A DNA stretch of 64,000 bases from Aureimonas mangrovi (lineage in GTDB: Bacteria > Pseudomonadota > Alphaproteobacteria > Rhizobiales > Rhizobiaceae): the NCBI RefSeq assembly GCF_014058705.1, contig NZ_CP059692.1, positions 687,001 to 751,000 on the forward strand. The letters run 5' to 3'. Shown here piece by piece: positions 1 through 9,731 of this stretch. The notes under the pieces are model-generated. The model was given only the letters and a program-made list of their open reading frames with translations. It was not told the DNA's origin and searched no databases. A program made the translations under genes and the position numbers. Within the stretch, counting starts at the first letter, position 1, and the number at the start of each line of letters is the position of its first letter.

Positions 1-2
1 CA

Positions 3-83
3 TCGAGCCTGCCTGCCCGCCTGTCGCTCATACGCGGCACGGGTGATCGCATGCGCCTGAACGACAGGATTTTCGTCCGATGA
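3..83 (+). CDS. Possible 3' end of an upstream gene (partial)
   Basis: This frame is open from the window edge and its TGA overlaps the ATG of the next gene as ATGA (80-83), an arrangement common for co-translated genes in this window. Only 26 residues are visible, ending LNDRIFVR, and they match nothing I recognise. It could be the tail of another pyrimidine-degradation gene or a chance open frame. Sequence upstream of the window would settle it. Confidence 0.25.
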   Translation, partial: SSLPARLSLIRGTGDRMRLNDRIFVR

Positions 84-1330
84 GCCTTGCCTCCAATCTC
101 CAGACGAATGGCGAGCGGCTCTGGGACGCGCTGATGGCGATGGCCAAGGTCGGCCCCGGCATCGCCGGCGGCAACAATCGGCAGACGCTGACGGACGCGG
201 ACGGCGAGGGTCGCCGGCTCCTCCAGAGCTGGGCGGAGGGCGCCGGCATGACGATGTCGCTCGACACGATGGGCAACATGTTCTTCCGCCGGGAGGGTGC
301 CGAGCCGGATCTGCCGCCCGTCTACATGGGCTCCCATCTCGACACCCAGCCGACAGGCGGCAAGTTCGACGGGGTCCTCGGGGTCCTCGGCGCACTGGAA
401 GTAGCGCGCACCCTGAACGATCTCGACATCCGCACGCGCCACCCGATCGTCGTCGTCAACTGGACCAACGAGGAGGGCGCGCGCTTCGCCCCGGCCATGC
501 TCGCCTCGGGCGTCTTCGCGGGGCTGCACGAGGAGGGCTGGGCCAAGGACCGCGTGGACGCCGCCGGCAAGCGCTTCGGAGACGAGTTGAAGCGCATCGG
601 CTGGGAAGGCGAGGAGCCTGTCGGCCAGGATCGCCCGATCCACGCGATGTTCGAGCTGCATATCGAGCAGGGGCCGATCCTGGAGGACGAGGGGATCGAC
701 GTCGGCGTCGTCACCCACGGGCAGGGGCTCTACTGGCTGGAAATCACGCTCACCGGCCGCGACACCCACACCGGCTCCACGCCGATGGGCAAGCGCCGCA
801 ACGCAGGGCTCGGCATGGCGCGCGTCACCGAGCACGTCCATGTCGTGGCGATGAGCCACCAGCCGCACGCCGTCGGCGCCATCGGCCATGTCGAAGTGTT
901 CCCGAACTCGCGCAACGTGGTGCCGGGGAAAGTTGTCTTCACGGTGGACATCCGCTCGCCCGACCAGGCCGTCCTGGATGACATGCGCCAGCGCATCGAG
1001 GCGGGCGTCTCCGAGATCGCCGAAGACCTCGGCCTCGAGGCCGCGATCGAGATCGTCGGCCATTTCGACCCCGTCGCTTTCGACGAGGCCTGCGTCGGCA
1101 CGGTGCGCTCGGCCGCCGAGAGGCTCGGCTACAGTCACCGCGACATCGTCTCGGGCGCGGGTCACGACGCCTGCTGGATCAACCGCATTGCGCCGACCGC
1201 CATGATCTTCTGCCCCTGCGTCGAGGGCCTTTCGCACAACGAGGCGGAGGAGATCACGCGCGAATGGGCAAAGGCCGGGACCGACGTTCTTCTCAACGCC
1301 GTCGTCGAGACGGCGGGCGTCGTGGAGTGA
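80..1330 (+). CDS. M20-family N-carbamoyl-amino-acid hydrolase (beta-ureidopropionase type)
   Basis: A zinc-dependent cytoplasmic amidohydrolase of the hydantoinase/carbamoylase branch of M20 peptidases. It would hydrolyse an N-carbamoyl amino acid, probably N-carbamoyl-beta-alanine, to the free amino acid, CO2 and ammonia. The metal-site motifs are in place: GSHLD (His86), KFDG (Asp97), NEEG (Asn130-Glu131-Glu132) and HIEQGP (His194). The length of 416 residues is normal for the family. The dihydropyrimidinase two genes downstream makes the last step of reductive pyrimidine degradation the likely role. Allantoate or hydantoin-derived carbamoyl amino acids are alternatives that sequence alone does not exclude. 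The genes at 80-3445 are closely packed on one strand and probably form an operon. Confidence 0.88.
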   Translation: MSLASNLQTNGERLWDALMAMAKVGPGIAGGNNRQTLTDADGEGRRLLQSWAEGAGMTMSLDTMGNMFFRREGAEPDLPPVYMGSHLDTQPTGGKFDGVLGVLGALEVARTLNDLDIRTRHPIVVVNWTNEEGARFAPAMLASGVFAGLHEEGWAKDRVDAAGKRFGDELKRIGWEGEEPVGQDRPIHAMFELHIEQGPILEDEGIDVGVVTHGQGLYWLEITLTGRDTHTGSTPMGKRRNAGLGMARVTEHVHVVAMSHQPHAVGAIGHVEVFPNSRNVVPGKVVFTVDIRSPDQAVLDDMRQRIEAGVSEIAEDLGLEAAIEIVGHFDPVAFDEACVGTVRSAAERLGYSHRDIVSGAGHDACWINRIAPTAMIFCPCVEGLSHNEAEEITREWAKAGTDVLLNAVVETAGVVE

Positions 1331-1334
1331 TGGC

Positions 1335-1970
1335 ATGACCTTCGAAACCGCGGCGAGTTTCGCCGCCATCGCCGCGCTTCTGGTGATGTCGCCGGGCCCG
1401 AACGGCGTTCTCGTCGCGCGCACCGTGCCGGGTTCGGGAAAGGTGGCGGGTTTTGCCAACATCGCCGGCTTCGTCACGGCCTTCTACGTGCATTGCACGC
1501 TCGCCGTCTTCGGCCTGTCGATCATCCTCGTCCAGTCGGCCAACGCCTTCCTCGCAGTCAAGCTCGCCGGGGCGCTGTATCTGTGCTGGATCGGCGTGAA
1601 GGCCCTGCGAGAGGCAATGACCTCCCGACGGCTCGCGGCGCTCGACAAGGCGGCGCCCGCGCGCCCGCGCAATCTGCGCGTCGCCTATGTCGAAGGGCTT
1701 TTGACGAACGTCTTCAACCCGAAGGTCGCGCTGTTCTATCTGGCCGCTTTTCCGCAGTTCATCGGCGCCGAGACGAGCCCCATCGCGGCCGGCTACGCGC
1801 TGGCGACGCTGCACGCGTCCATCAACATCGCCTGGTTCACGCTGGTCATCGTTCTCGTCGACCGAGCCTCGACCTTCGCACGCGGCGAGCGCTTCACGCG
1901 GCTATTGAAAGCCGTCACCGGCATCGCCTTCCTCGGCTTCGGCTGGCGGCTGGCCACCTACAGGCCTTGA
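1335..1970 (+). CDS. LysE/RhtB-family amino-acid exporter
   Basis: An inner-membrane protein of 211 residues with the family N-terminus (MSPGPNGVLV after the first hydrophobic segment) and about six hydrophobic segments. The family exports amino acids and related small molecules. It starts four bases after the stop of the carbamoylase and lies just before the dihydropyrimidinase, so it is probably co-transcribed with both. A reasonable inference is that it relieves build-up of an amino acid such as beta-alanine made by the pathway. The substrate cannot be read from the sequence. Confidence 0.85.
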   Translation: MTFETAASFAAIAALLVMSPGPNGVLVARTVPGSGKVAGFANIAGFVTAFYVHCTLAVFGLSIILVQSANAFLAVKLAGALYLCWIGVKALREAMTSRRLAALDKAAPARPRNLRVAYVEGLLTNVFNPKVALFYLAAFPQFIGAETSPIAAGYALATLHASINIAWFTLVIVLVDRASTFARGERFTRLLKAVTGIAFLGFGWRLATYRP

Positions 1971-1993
1971 TTCACATCCGCAGGAGAGACCGC

Positions 1994-3445
1994 ATGACCA
2001 TCGCCATCAAGGGCGGCACCGTCGTCACCGCCGACCGGACCTATCGCGCGGACGTCCTGATCGACGGCGAGATCATCGCCGCGGTCGGTGACGATCTGTC
2101 GGGTGACGAGACGATCGACGCCTCGGGGGCCTATGTCATGCCGGGCGGGATCGACCCGCACACGCATATGGAGATGCCCTTCATGGGCACCCACTCTGCC
2201 GAGGATTTCGACACCGGCACGGCGGCCGCGCTCTCCGGCGGCACGACGATGGCGGTCGACTTCTGCCTGCCGGCGCCGGGGCAGGGGCTGATCGAGGCCC
2301 TGCAGGAGTGGCACCAGAAGGCCGGCAAGGCGCGCACGGACTATTCCTTCCACATGGCGATCACCTGGTGGGGGCAGCAGGTCTTCGACGAGATGCCGAA
2401 GGTGGTGGCCGAGGGGGTCAACTCCTTCAAGCATTTCATGGCCTACAAGGGCGCCTTGATGGTGAACGACGACGAGATGTTCGCCTCGTTCTCGCGTTGC
2501 GCCGAGATCGGCGCGCTGCCGCTCGTCCATGCCGAGAACGGAGACGTCGTCGCCACGCTTCAGCAGAAGCTGATGGCCGCCGGCAACGACGGGCCGGAGG
2601 CGCACGCCTTCTCCCGCCCGCCCGAGGTGGAAGGCGAGGCGACCAACCGCGCCATCATGATCGCCGATCAGGCCGGCGTGCCGCTCTATGTCGTCCACGT
2701 TTCCTGCGAGGAGGCGCACGAGGCCATCCGCCGGGCGCGCCAGAAGGGCATGCGCGTCTTCGGCGAGCCGCTTGTGCAGCATCTGACGCTCGACGAGAGT
2801 GAGTACGCGCACCCGGACTGGGACCATGCGGCGCGCCGCGTGATGAGCCCGCCCTTCCGCAACCGCGTGCATCAGGATTCGCTTTGGGCGGGTCTCTCCT
2901 CCGGCTCGCTGCAGGTGGTGGCGACGGATCATTGCGCCTTCACAACGGAGCAGAAGCGCGCCGGCCTCGGCGACTTCACCAAGATCCCCAACGGAACCGG
3001 CGGGCTGGAGGATCGGCTGCCGGTCCTGTGGACGCGCGGCGTGCGCACCGGCCGCCTGACGATGAACGAGTTCGTCGCGGTTACCTCCACCAACATCGCC
3101 AAGATCCTGAACATCTACCCGAGGAAGGGAGCGATCCTGCCGGGGGCCGATGCCGATCTCGTCGTCTTCGACCCGGCCGCGACGAAGACGATCCGCGCCG
3201 CGAAGCAGAAGTCGATCATCGACTACAACGTCTTCGAGGGCGTCGAGGTCACAGGCCTTCCCGCCATCACCTTCTCACGCGGGCGCATCGCCTATCGCGA
3301 CGGGGAGGTGCTGGCGGAGAAGGGCGATGGCCGCTTCGTCGAACGTCCGGCCAACGCGCCCGTGAACACCGCGCTTTCGACCTGGAAGGAACTCGTCGCC
3401 CCGCGCAAAGTCGAACGCACGGGCATCCCCGCAAGCGGTGTCTGA
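1994..3445 (+). CDS. hydA: Dihydropyrimidinase / D-hydantoinase
   Basis: A cytoplasmic amidohydrolase that opens 5,6-dihydrouracil or dihydrothymine (or 5-substituted hydantoins) to the N-carbamoyl amino acid. It has 483 residues. The binuclear zinc site is intact: DPHTH (His56, His58), a carboxylatable lysine in FMAYKG (Lys152), HAENGD and a TDH motif with Asp312. The ATG at 1994 is preceded by an AGGAGA ribosome site at 1982-1987. The open frame runs further upstream through the LysE gene, but that part is out-of-frame shadow. No dihydropyrimidine dehydrogenase is visible in the window, so the first pathway step must be encoded elsewhere, perhaps left of position 1. Confidence 0.93.
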   Translation: MTIAIKGGTVVTADRTYRADVLIDGEIIAAVGDDLSGDETIDASGAYVMPGGIDPHTHMEMPFMGTHSAEDFDTGTAAALSGGTTMAVDFCLPAPGQGLIEALQEWHQKAGKARTDYSFHMAITWWGQQVFDEMPKVVAEGVNSFKHFMAYKGALMVNDDEMFASFSRCAEIGALPLVHAENGDVVATLQQKLMAAGNDGPEAHAFSRPPEVEGEATNRAIMIADQAGVPLYVVHVSCEEAHEAIRRARQKGMRVFGEPLVQHLTLDESEYAHPDWDHAARRVMSPPFRNRVHQDSLWAGLSSGSLQVVATDHCAFTTEQKRAGLGDFTKIPNGTGGLEDRLPVLWTRGVRTGRLTMNEFVAVTSTNIAKILNIYPRKGAILPGADADLVVFDPAATKTIRAAKQKSIIDYNVFEGVEVTGLPAITFSRGRIAYRDGEVLAEKGDGRFVERPANAPVNTALSTWKELVAPRKVERTGIPASGV

Positions 3446-3719
3446 GCTGTCTTGGCGGACGCGCAAAAGGTCGCTCTGACCAATTCAATAGACGCGTCGG
3501 GCCCGGAAGCGAACACGGCTGTCGAGCCGATGCTGCGCCTTCTCGCCGCGTGACCTGTGGCATCCGGGCAACGCTGTCCGTCAGGGGAGGACGCGCCGGG
3601 GTTTTCACGACCGCGGTGCCATTGTCGTGATCGTATGCCTACCTTAGAACCCATCCAGAGTTCAGTTCGGGTGTCCGCGGGTCGTCTTGGTCGGCGGGTG
3701 CCCGCTTGGAGGCGTCTTC

Positions 3720-4421
3720 ATGACCGATCTGCCGGGCCGCCCATCGCGGCGTTCCTTCCTCAAGGGCTCGGCGGTCACAGCGACCCTCGCCGGCCTGTCC
3801 CTCCCCACCAAGGCGCAGCCCGCGCCCGAGCCGGTGCCGCTCGACCAGGTCGAGCGCGAATATCTGGAACCGGCGGAATGGGCCTTCGTCATGGCCGCCT
3901 GCGCGCGGCTGATCCCATCGGAAGGTGAGGGGCCCGGCGCCATCGAATGCCGCGTACCCGTCTTCATCGACCGGCAGCTCGCGGGCGATTTCGGCGCGGC
4001 GGCGGACTGGTACATGGCGGGGCCGCACAATGCGGCGGCCGACCCGCTGCTCGGCTGGCAGACGCCACTGACGCCGGCCGAGATCTACCGGCAGGCGATC
4101 CCGGTGGTCGACGGCTGGTGCCGGGACAATCACGGGGCGGTCTTCGCCGAACTCGACGCGCAGACGCAGGACAGCGTCCTCACCGCGCTCGAAGGCGGCG
4201 ATCTGCCGCTCGCGCCCGAAATCCGCGGCTTCTTCACGCTCATCTGGCAGAACACGCGCGAGGGCTATTTCGCGGACCCGATGTACGGCGGGAACCACGG
4301 CATGCAGGCCTGGGTCTATATCGGCTTTCCAGGTGCGCGCGGCTCGTATCTCGAGTGGGTCAACAAGCACAACGTGGAGTACCCGCTCGGACCCGTCTCG
4401 ATCTCCGGCGAGAGGGCCTGA
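3720..4421 (+). CDS. Gluconate 2-dehydrogenase subunit 3 family protein (Tat-exported)
   Basis: The small (gamma) subunit of a membrane-bound flavoprotein dehydrogenase complex. The N-terminus carries a twin-arginine signal, SRRSFLKG, followed by a hydrophobic stretch and an Ala-rich cleavage region. In this family the small subunit carries the folded flavoprotein, which lacks its own signal, through the Tat system. The ATG at 3720 is chosen because GGAGG (3709-3713) precedes it at good spacing and puts the RR motif at residues 9-10. An in-frame GTG at 3687 is less likely. It is the first gene of a three-gene unit with the flavoprotein and cytochrome c. Confidence 0.87.
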   Translation: MTDLPGRPSRRSFLKGSAVTATLAGLSLPTKAQPAPEPVPLDQVEREYLEPAEWAFVMAACARLIPSEGEGPGAIECRVPVFIDRQLAGDFGAAADWYMAGPHNAAADPLLGWQTPLTPAEIYRQAIPVVDGWCRDNHGAVFAELDAQTQDSVLTALEGGDLPLAPEIRGFFTLIWQNTREGYFADPMYGGNHGMQAWVYIGFPGARGSYLEWVNKHNVEYPLGPVSISGERA

Positions 4422-4424
4422 GCG

Positions 4425-6194
4425 ATGGCGAGAACGGCCGAACGCAAGGACGTCGTCATCATCGGGCTCGGCTGGACCGGCTCGATCCTGGGTATGGAAC
4501 TGGCGAACGAGGGTCTCGAGATCCTCGCGCTGGAGCGGGGCGAGGACCGCAACACGGTGCCGGACTTCAAGTATCCGGAGGTCATCGACGAGCTGAAATA
4601 CGCGATCCGCATGGGTTTCATGCAGAAGCCACGCAATTCCACGCTGACCATCCGGCGTTCGCTTGAGGAAACCGCGCTGCCCTACCGCCAGCTCGGCTCC
4701 TTCCTGCCGGGCAATGGCGTCGGTGGAGCGGGCATCCATTGGAACGGCCTCAACTGGCGCCCGATGGAAAACGAGTTCCGGCTGCGTTCCTATGTCGAGG
4801 AGCGTTTTGGGGCGCAGATCATCCCCGAGGACATGACGATCCAGGACTGGGGCGTCACGTATGACGAACTCGAGACCCATATGGATCGGTTCGAGTATGT
4901 CGCGGGAATCTCGGGGCAGGCCGGCAACATCAACGGCCGCATCATCGAAGGTGGCAACCCGTTCGAGGCGCCGCGGGCGCGCGACTTTCCGATGCCGCCG
5001 CTGCCCAACACCTACGATTCGACGCTGTTCCGCGAGGCGGCGAGCGCGATGGGCTACCACCCGTTCACGCGGCCCGCGGCCAACGCCTCGCAGGCCTATA
5101 CGAACGAATACGGGATGAGCCTCGGGCCGTGCAACTACTGCGGCTTCTGCGAGCGCTTCGGCTGTCTGAACTATTCCAAGTCCTCGCCGCAGGTGTGCAT
5201 TCTCGACGCGCTGAAGCGCAAGCCGAACTTCCAGTACCGCACGCACTGCGACGTTCTGCGCATCGAGAAGGCGACGGACGGGCTGACCTCCACGGGCGTG
5301 ACTTATTTCGACGAGATGGCGAACGAGGAGGTCTTCCAGCCGGCCGATCTCGTGATCGTGGCGGCCTATTCTCTCCACAACGTGCATCTCCTGCTGCTTT
5401 CGCAGATCGGCACGCCCTACGACCCGGTAACGGGCACCGGCGTCGTCGGCAAGAACTACTCATATCAGATGAACGGCGGCACGACGCTGTTCTTCCGCGA
5501 CCGCTTCTTCAACCCCTTCATCGGCACCGGCTCGAACGGCGTGTCGATCGACGATTTCGCCATCAGCCAGATCGATTTCGCGCGAGAGGGCTTCATCGGC
5601 GGCAGCTACATCTCGTCGGGCACGGCCAACGGACGTCCGATCGCCGGCTTCGCCATGCCATCCGACACGCCGAAATGGGGCGCGGGCTGGAAGCAGGGCA
5701 TCGGCGACTGGTACGGCCACTCGATGTCGATCGGCGCGCACGGGTCGAACATGTCCTATCGCGACGTCTATCTCGATCTCGACCCGACCTACACGGACCG
5801 ATACGGGCGCGCATTGATGCGCATGACGTTCAACTGGAAGCCGAACGACATCCGCATGACGCAGTTCATGAAAAGCCGCATCGAGGAGATCGCCACCTCG
5901 ATGTCACCGGACCTCATGCAGTCTTCCTACAAATCGGACGGCGCGCAGTACGACGTGCGGCCCTACCAGACGACGCACAATGTGGGCGGGGCGATCATGG
6001 GGGCGGACCGCAACACGTCCGTGCTGAACCGCTATCTGCAGAGCTGGGACATGCACAACGTCTTCGTGATGGGCGCGTCGGCCTTCCCCCAGAACACGCA
6101 GTACAATCCGACAGGGGCCGTCGGGGGGCTCGCCTACTGGGCCGCCGACGCCATCCGCCGGGACTATCTGCCCAACCCGCGTCCGCTGGTCTGA
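4425..6194 (+). CDS. GMC-family flavoprotein, gluconate 2-dehydrogenase large subunit type
   Basis: The catalytic FAD subunit of 589 residues. An N-terminal dinucleotide fold (IIGLGWTGS, residues about 12-20) and a C-terminal GMC oxidoreductase segment with a conserved His-Asn pattern (QTTHNVGG; NPTGAVGGLAYW) are visible. A Cys-rich patch, CNYCGFCERFGC near residues 236-247, resembles the iron-sulfur or structural cysteine cluster of membrane-bound FAD dehydrogenases. Such complexes oxidise sugars or sugar acids at the periplasmic face and pass electrons to cytochrome c and then quinone. The gene starts three bases after the small subunit. D-gluconate, sorbitol, fructose or 2-ketogluconate are all possible substrates. 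Confidence 0.87.
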   Translation: MARTAERKDVVIIGLGWTGSILGMELANEGLEILALERGEDRNTVPDFKYPEVIDELKYAIRMGFMQKPRNSTLTIRRSLEETALPYRQLGSFLPGNGVGGAGIHWNGLNWRPMENEFRLRSYVEERFGAQIIPEDMTIQDWGVTYDELETHMDRFEYVAGISGQAGNINGRIIEGGNPFEAPRARDFPMPPLPNTYDSTLFREAASAMGYHPFTRPAANASQAYTNEYGMSLGPCNYCGFCERFGCLNYSKSSPQVCILDALKRKPNFQYRTHCDVLRIEKATDGLTSTGVTYFDEMANEEVFQPADLVIVAAYSLHNVHLLLLSQIGTPYDPVTGTGVVGKNYSYQMNGGTTLFFRDRFFNPFIGTGSNGVSIDDFAISQIDFAREGFIGGSYISSGTANGRPIAGFAMPSDTPKWGAGWKQGIGDWYGHSMSIGAHGSNMSYRDVYLDLDPTYTDRYGRALMRMTFNWKPNDIRMTQFMKSRIEEIATSMSPDLMQSSYKSDGAQYDVRPYQTTHNVGGAIMGADRNTSVLNRYLQSWDMHNVFVMGASAFPQNTQYNPTGAVGGLAYWAADAIRRDYLPNPRPLV

Positions 6195-6206
6195 GGATCA
6201 CGAGCC

Positions 6207-7565
6207 ATGAAGACCGCTCTTCGCATCCTCGCCGCCCTCGTCGTGATCGGCGTCGTGGCGCTCGCCGCCATCATCCTCGTGCCGCCACAGCTCACCCCAC
6301 CGCAGGAAGAGCTCGCCGCGGACTGGGCGCCCGAGCCCGGCCAGGGCCAGTACGCCTCGCGAATGGCAGATTGCGCGGCCTGCCATACCGCCGAGGGCGG
6401 TGCGCCCTATGCCGGCGGGCGCGAGATCCACAGCCCGATGGGCACGATCTACTCCTCCAACATCACGCCGAGCGAGACGGCGGGCATCGGCGGCTGGACG
6501 CTCGAGGATTTCCGGGCCTCGCTCGTCGACGGCATCGGCAAGGGTGGCGTCCACCTGTACCCGGCCATGCCCTACGAGAACTATCGCAAGCTGTCCGAAG
6601 AGGACATCCGCGCGATGTACGCCTACTTCATGGAGGAGGTGCAGGCGGTGGACGAGCCGGTCGAGGAAACCGCGCTGTCCTTCCCCTTCGACCAGCGCTG
6701 GGGCATCCGGCTGTGGAACTGGGTGGCACTCGATGAGCCGGGCTTCCAGCCCAACATGGCCGATCCCGTCCTGGCGCGCGGCGAGTATCTCGTCGAGGGC
6801 CCGGGCCACTGCGCGGCCTGCCACAGCCCCCGCAACCTCATCATGGCGCAGGACGGCACCGAGACGACCGATGCAAGCTATCTCACCGGTGGCGAGATCG
6901 ACGGGTGGTCCGCTCCGGACCTTCGCGGGCCGGACAGCGCGCCGCAATCCTGGTCGGCGGAAGACCTGCGCCAGTACCTGATGACCGGTCGCAACAGCCG
7001 TTCGGCGGTGGCGGGCGAGATGAGCCTCGTGGTCGAGCACTCGCTCCAGTATCTGACAGCCGAGGACGCCGAGGCGATGGTCGCCTATCTGCGCGAGATC
7101 GGCACCGAGGGGCCGGCGCCCGCCGAACCGGCGGAGGTCGCCGACGATCAGGCCGGCGGGACCGTGGTTCGGCTCGACGCGGCAACGGAGGGGACCGCGG
7201 CGATGCTGACCGAGGCGAGCCCCGACATGGACCTCGGCGCCCGGCTTTATCTCGACAACTGCAACGCCTGCCATTTCACCGACGGGCGCGGCGCGCCGCA
7301 GGTGTTCCCGCAGCTCGACGGCAATTCGCTCGTCACCGCGCCGCAGACGGCGGGTCTGATCGACGTCATCCTGCATGGCGCCAAACTGCCGAGCACCGCC
7401 GAGCGCCCGCAGGAGCTCGAAATGCCGGGCTTCGGCCATCGCCTTTCGGACGACGAGGTCGCCGCGCTGGCAACCTTCCTGCGCAGCGCATGGTCGAACG
7501 AGGCCGGTGCCGTTTCGGCGGCAGACGTCGCGGCGGAACGCGGTGACCCGGCGCCGGCGCAATAG
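6207..7565 (+). CDS. Three-haem cytochrome c subunit of the GMC dehydrogenase
   Basis: A membrane-anchored electron-transfer subunit of 452 residues. A hydrophobic signal/anchor spans residues about 5-25. Three CxxCH haem-c sites are at residues 56-60 (CAACH), 202-206 (CAACH) and 352-356 (CNACH), with matching downstream Met ligands plausible. This is the normal layout for the cytochrome subunit of gluconate/alcohol dehydrogenase complexes, which delivers electrons to ubiquinone. It closes the operon and is followed by a hairpin at 7594-7619. Confidence 0.9.
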   Translation: MKTALRILAALVVIGVVALAAIILVPPQLTPPQEELAADWAPEPGQGQYASRMADCAACHTAEGGAPYAGGREIHSPMGTIYSSNITPSETAGIGGWTLEDFRASLVDGIGKGGVHLYPAMPYENYRKLSEEDIRAMYAYFMEEVQAVDEPVEETALSFPFDQRWGIRLWNWVALDEPGFQPNMADPVLARGEYLVEGPGHCAACHSPRNLIMAQDGTETTDASYLTGGEIDGWSAPDLRGPDSAPQSWSAEDLRQYLMTGRNSRSAVAGEMSLVVEHSLQYLTAEDAEAMVAYLREIGTEGPAPAEPAEVADDQAGGTVVRLDAATEGTAAMLTEASPDMDLGARLYLDNCNACHFTDGRGAPQVFPQLDGNSLVTAPQTAGLIDVILHGAKLPSTAERPQELEMPGFGHRLSDDEVAALATFLRSAWSNEAGAVSAADVAAERGDPAPAQ

Positions 7566-7593
7566 CGCCAACTAGCGGGCACGGGCGGGCGGT

Positions 7594-7619
7594 GCGGCTT
7601 CGCTTTTTGCGAAGTCCGC
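7594..7619 (+). terminator. Hairpin after the dehydrogenase operon
   Basis: The arms GCGGCTTCGC (7594-7603) and GCGAAGTCCGC (7609-7619) pair with one bulged base around a TTTTT loop. It sits 28 bases after the cytochrome gene. It has no downstream T-run on the plus strand, so it may be a weak terminator or an mRNA-stabilising hairpin. Confidence 0.5.
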
Positions 7620-7721
7620 ATCGCCATACGCCAACTTCCCGGCGGGTGCGCGCGTATCCTCGAAGAGCACGGCTGCCCTCGCCTGGGACGGCCTGTCCGC
7701 TATCCAACCGAGGAGAAATCG

Positions 7722-8666
7722 ATGGCACACCGCATCCGCCTTGTCGGGCTCGTCGCCGCCCTTTCCGCGTCGACCGTAACCGCCTTCGCCGCCGAACCGG
7801 CATCGTGTCAGGCCCCGCGCTTCTCGGATGTCGGCTGGACGGACATCACCGCGACCACTGCCGCGGCCTCGCTCGTGCTGGAGGAACTTGGCTATCAGCC
7901 GGACACCTCCGTCCTGTCGGTTGCCGTCACCTTCCAGGCTCTGCAACAGGGCGACATCGACATCTTCCTCGGCAACTGGATGCCCCTCCAGGAGCCGATC
8001 CAGACACCGCTGGTCGAGAGCGGTGCAATCGACGTCGTGGCCACCAATCTGGAAGGCGCGCTGATCGGCTTTGCGGTGCCCGCCGCGACTTACGAAGCGG
8101 GTCTTCGCACCTATGCCGACATCGCGAATTTCCGTGACGAACTCGGCGGGCAGATCTACGGCATCGAGGCCGGCTCCAGCGCCAACGAGACGATCTCCGG
8201 CATGATCGAGAACGACACCTTCGGGCTCGGCGACTTCACGCTGGTGGAATCCAGCGAGCAGGCGATGCTCTCGCAGGTGGAAAGCTCCATCCGCCGCGAC
8301 GAGCCGATCGTCTTCTTCGGCTGGCGCCCGCATCCGATGAACGTGCGTCTCGACATGCGCTATCTGGAAGAGGGCAACGACGCCTTCGGCCCAGACGACG
8401 GTGCCGCGACCGTGCTAACCAACACACGCGCCGGCTATGCCGAGGAGTGCCCCAACGTCGGCAGGCTCCTGGAGAACATGGCCTTCACCGTCGAGGATGA
8501 GGACCTTCTGATGAGCTATATCCTCGATGAGGACATGGAGCCGTCGGCGGCCGCCGAGCGCTGGCTGAAGGACAATCCCGAGACGGTGGACGCCTGGCTC
8601 GAGGGCGTGACCACCTTTGAGGGCGAGCCGGGCGCCGCCGCCGTGCGCACCGGCCTCGATCTCTAA
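7722..8666 (+). CDS. Periplasmic binding protein for carnitine/choline/betaine (ProX/ChoX/CaiX type)
   Basis: An ABC-type periplasmic binding protein of 314 residues with an N-terminal signal peptide (cleavage near residue 23, AFA|AEP). Trp residues in VGWTD, FLGNWMP and FFGWRPHP fit the aromatic cage that binds trimethylammonium groups. No permease or ATPase gene is near, so it must share a membrane complex encoded elsewhere. It lies next to a CdhR-like regulator and carnitine catabolic genes, in the same setting as CaiX of Pseudomonas, so carnitine is the favoured ligand. Choline and glycine betaine remain possible. Its 3' end overlaps the convergent regulator by 4 bases. Confidence 0.82.
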   Translation: MAHRIRLVGLVAALSASTVTAFAAEPASCQAPRFSDVGWTDITATTAAASLVLEELGYQPDTSVLSVAVTFQALQQGDIDIFLGNWMPLQEPIQTPLVESGAIDVVATNLEGALIGFAVPAATYEAGLRTYADIANFRDELGGQIYGIEAGSSANETISGMIENDTFGLGDFTLVESSEQAMLSQVESSIRRDEPIVFFGWRPHPMNVRLDMRYLEEGNDAFGPDDGAATVLTNTRAGYAEECPNVGRLLENMAFTVEDEDLLMSYILDEDMEPSAAAERWLKDNPETVDAWLEGVTTFEGEPGAAAVRTGLDL

Positions 8667-9628
8667 GGGCTCTGCCGCCGGGCGGCGGTCGGCGCCATGC
8701 CGTACTGCCGCCTGAAGGCCCGTGACAGCGAAGCGATCGAGGTGAAGCCGGTGCGCACGGCCGTGTCCGCCATCGACATGCGCGTGTCGACGACGAGCCG
8801 GCGCGCCGCCTTCAGCCGCAGCGAGAGATAATAAGCTCCCGGCGAGGCCTGCACGCTCTGGCGGAACAGCGTTTCCAGCGTGCGCGTCGAGACGCCGACG
8901 CGCGAGGCGATCGCGCCGACGGGCAGGGGGCGGTCGATGTGCTGCTCCATCAGCCGGATCGCGTGCCCGACGCGCGGCTCGGTCCGCCCGATCCGGCCGA
9001 CCGAGACGAAAGGCTGCTCGTCCGTCGCGTTCTTCACCTGCTCGTAGATGTAGACGCTCGCGACATCCATCGCCGTCGAATAGCCCTGCCGTGTGCGGAT
9101 CAGCGCGAGCATCAGATCGAGCGCGGGCATCGCGCCGCCCGTCGTGAAGACCGGCCCGTCGATGACCCAGCGGTCGCGCTGCACCTCGACCTGCGGGAAG
9201 CGCGCGGCGAACTCCTCCAGATCCTCCCAGTGCGTCGTCGCGCGCCGCCCGTCGAGAAGGCCGGCGAGCGCCAGCACCCAGGCGCCCGCCTCGATGCCGC
9301 CGGTCATCCCGGCGTTCCGCGCGCCGGCGTGGATGGCATGGAGCACGCCCGGCGTGCAGTGGTGAAAGACATTGAAGGCGCTGATGACGATGAGGATGTC
9401 GCAGCGCTCCTTCGGCGCGAAGCGTCCCTCGACGGGGATCGGCAGGCCACAAGTCGTCTTCGGATGCGTGCCGTCGAGCGAGACGAGCTTCCAGCGATAG
9501 AGTTTGCGCGCCGCCGTGCGGTTCGCCGCGCGCATGGGGTCGAGCGTCGCGGCGAGCGACATCAAAGATGCGTCCGGCAGGAGCAGGATGGTGATGTCCA
9601 GCGTGTCGTCCGAGCTCTCGAACAGCAT
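8663..9628 (-). CDS. GlxA/CdhR-type AraC-family regulator
   Basis: A 321-residue cytoplasmic transcription factor. The N-terminal DJ-1/PfpI-like domain (about 1-180) is of the amidotransferase-like ligand-sensing type and lacks obvious catalytic use. The C-terminal AraC helix-turn-helix domain (about 215-315) includes [16 protein letters not shown] and [18 protein letters not shown]. This architecture is shared by GbdR, SouR and CdhR, which sense betaine, sarcosine and carnitine in Pseudomonas. It is transcribed divergently from the carnitine catabolic genes, with about 100 bases between starts, and so is probably their carnitine-responsive activator. The ligand is an inference from context. 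Confidence 0.85.
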   Translation of the reverse strand: MLFESSDDTLDITILLLPDASLMSLAATLDPMRAANRTAARKLYRWKLVSLDGTHPKTTCGLPIPVEGRFAPKERCDILIVISAFNVFHHCTPGVLHAIHAGARNAGMTGGIEAGAWVLALAGLLDGRRATTHWEDLEEFAARFPQVEVQRDRWVIDGPVFTTGGAMPALDLMLALIRTRQGYSTAMDVASVYIYEQVKNATDEQPFVSVGRIGRTEPRVGHAIRLMEQHIDRPLPVGAIASRVGVSTRTLETLFRQSVQASPGAYYLSLRLKAARRLVVDTRMSMADTAVRTGFTSIASLSRAFRRQYGMAPTAARRQSP

Positions 9629-9731
9629 CGGTGTTTTCGCTCTCCGAAAGGTTGGCTTCGCAAAACGACAAATCTCGATCGGCCCTCCCCGTCAAGATGC
9701 TCCTCGAAACGCATCCCAGACGGAGCCGACA

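Noticed and set aside
3639-5387. A long minus-strand frame opposite the dehydrogenase genes
   Set aside because: Same cause: a codon-bias shadow of genes with clear Tat, FAD and GMC motifs.
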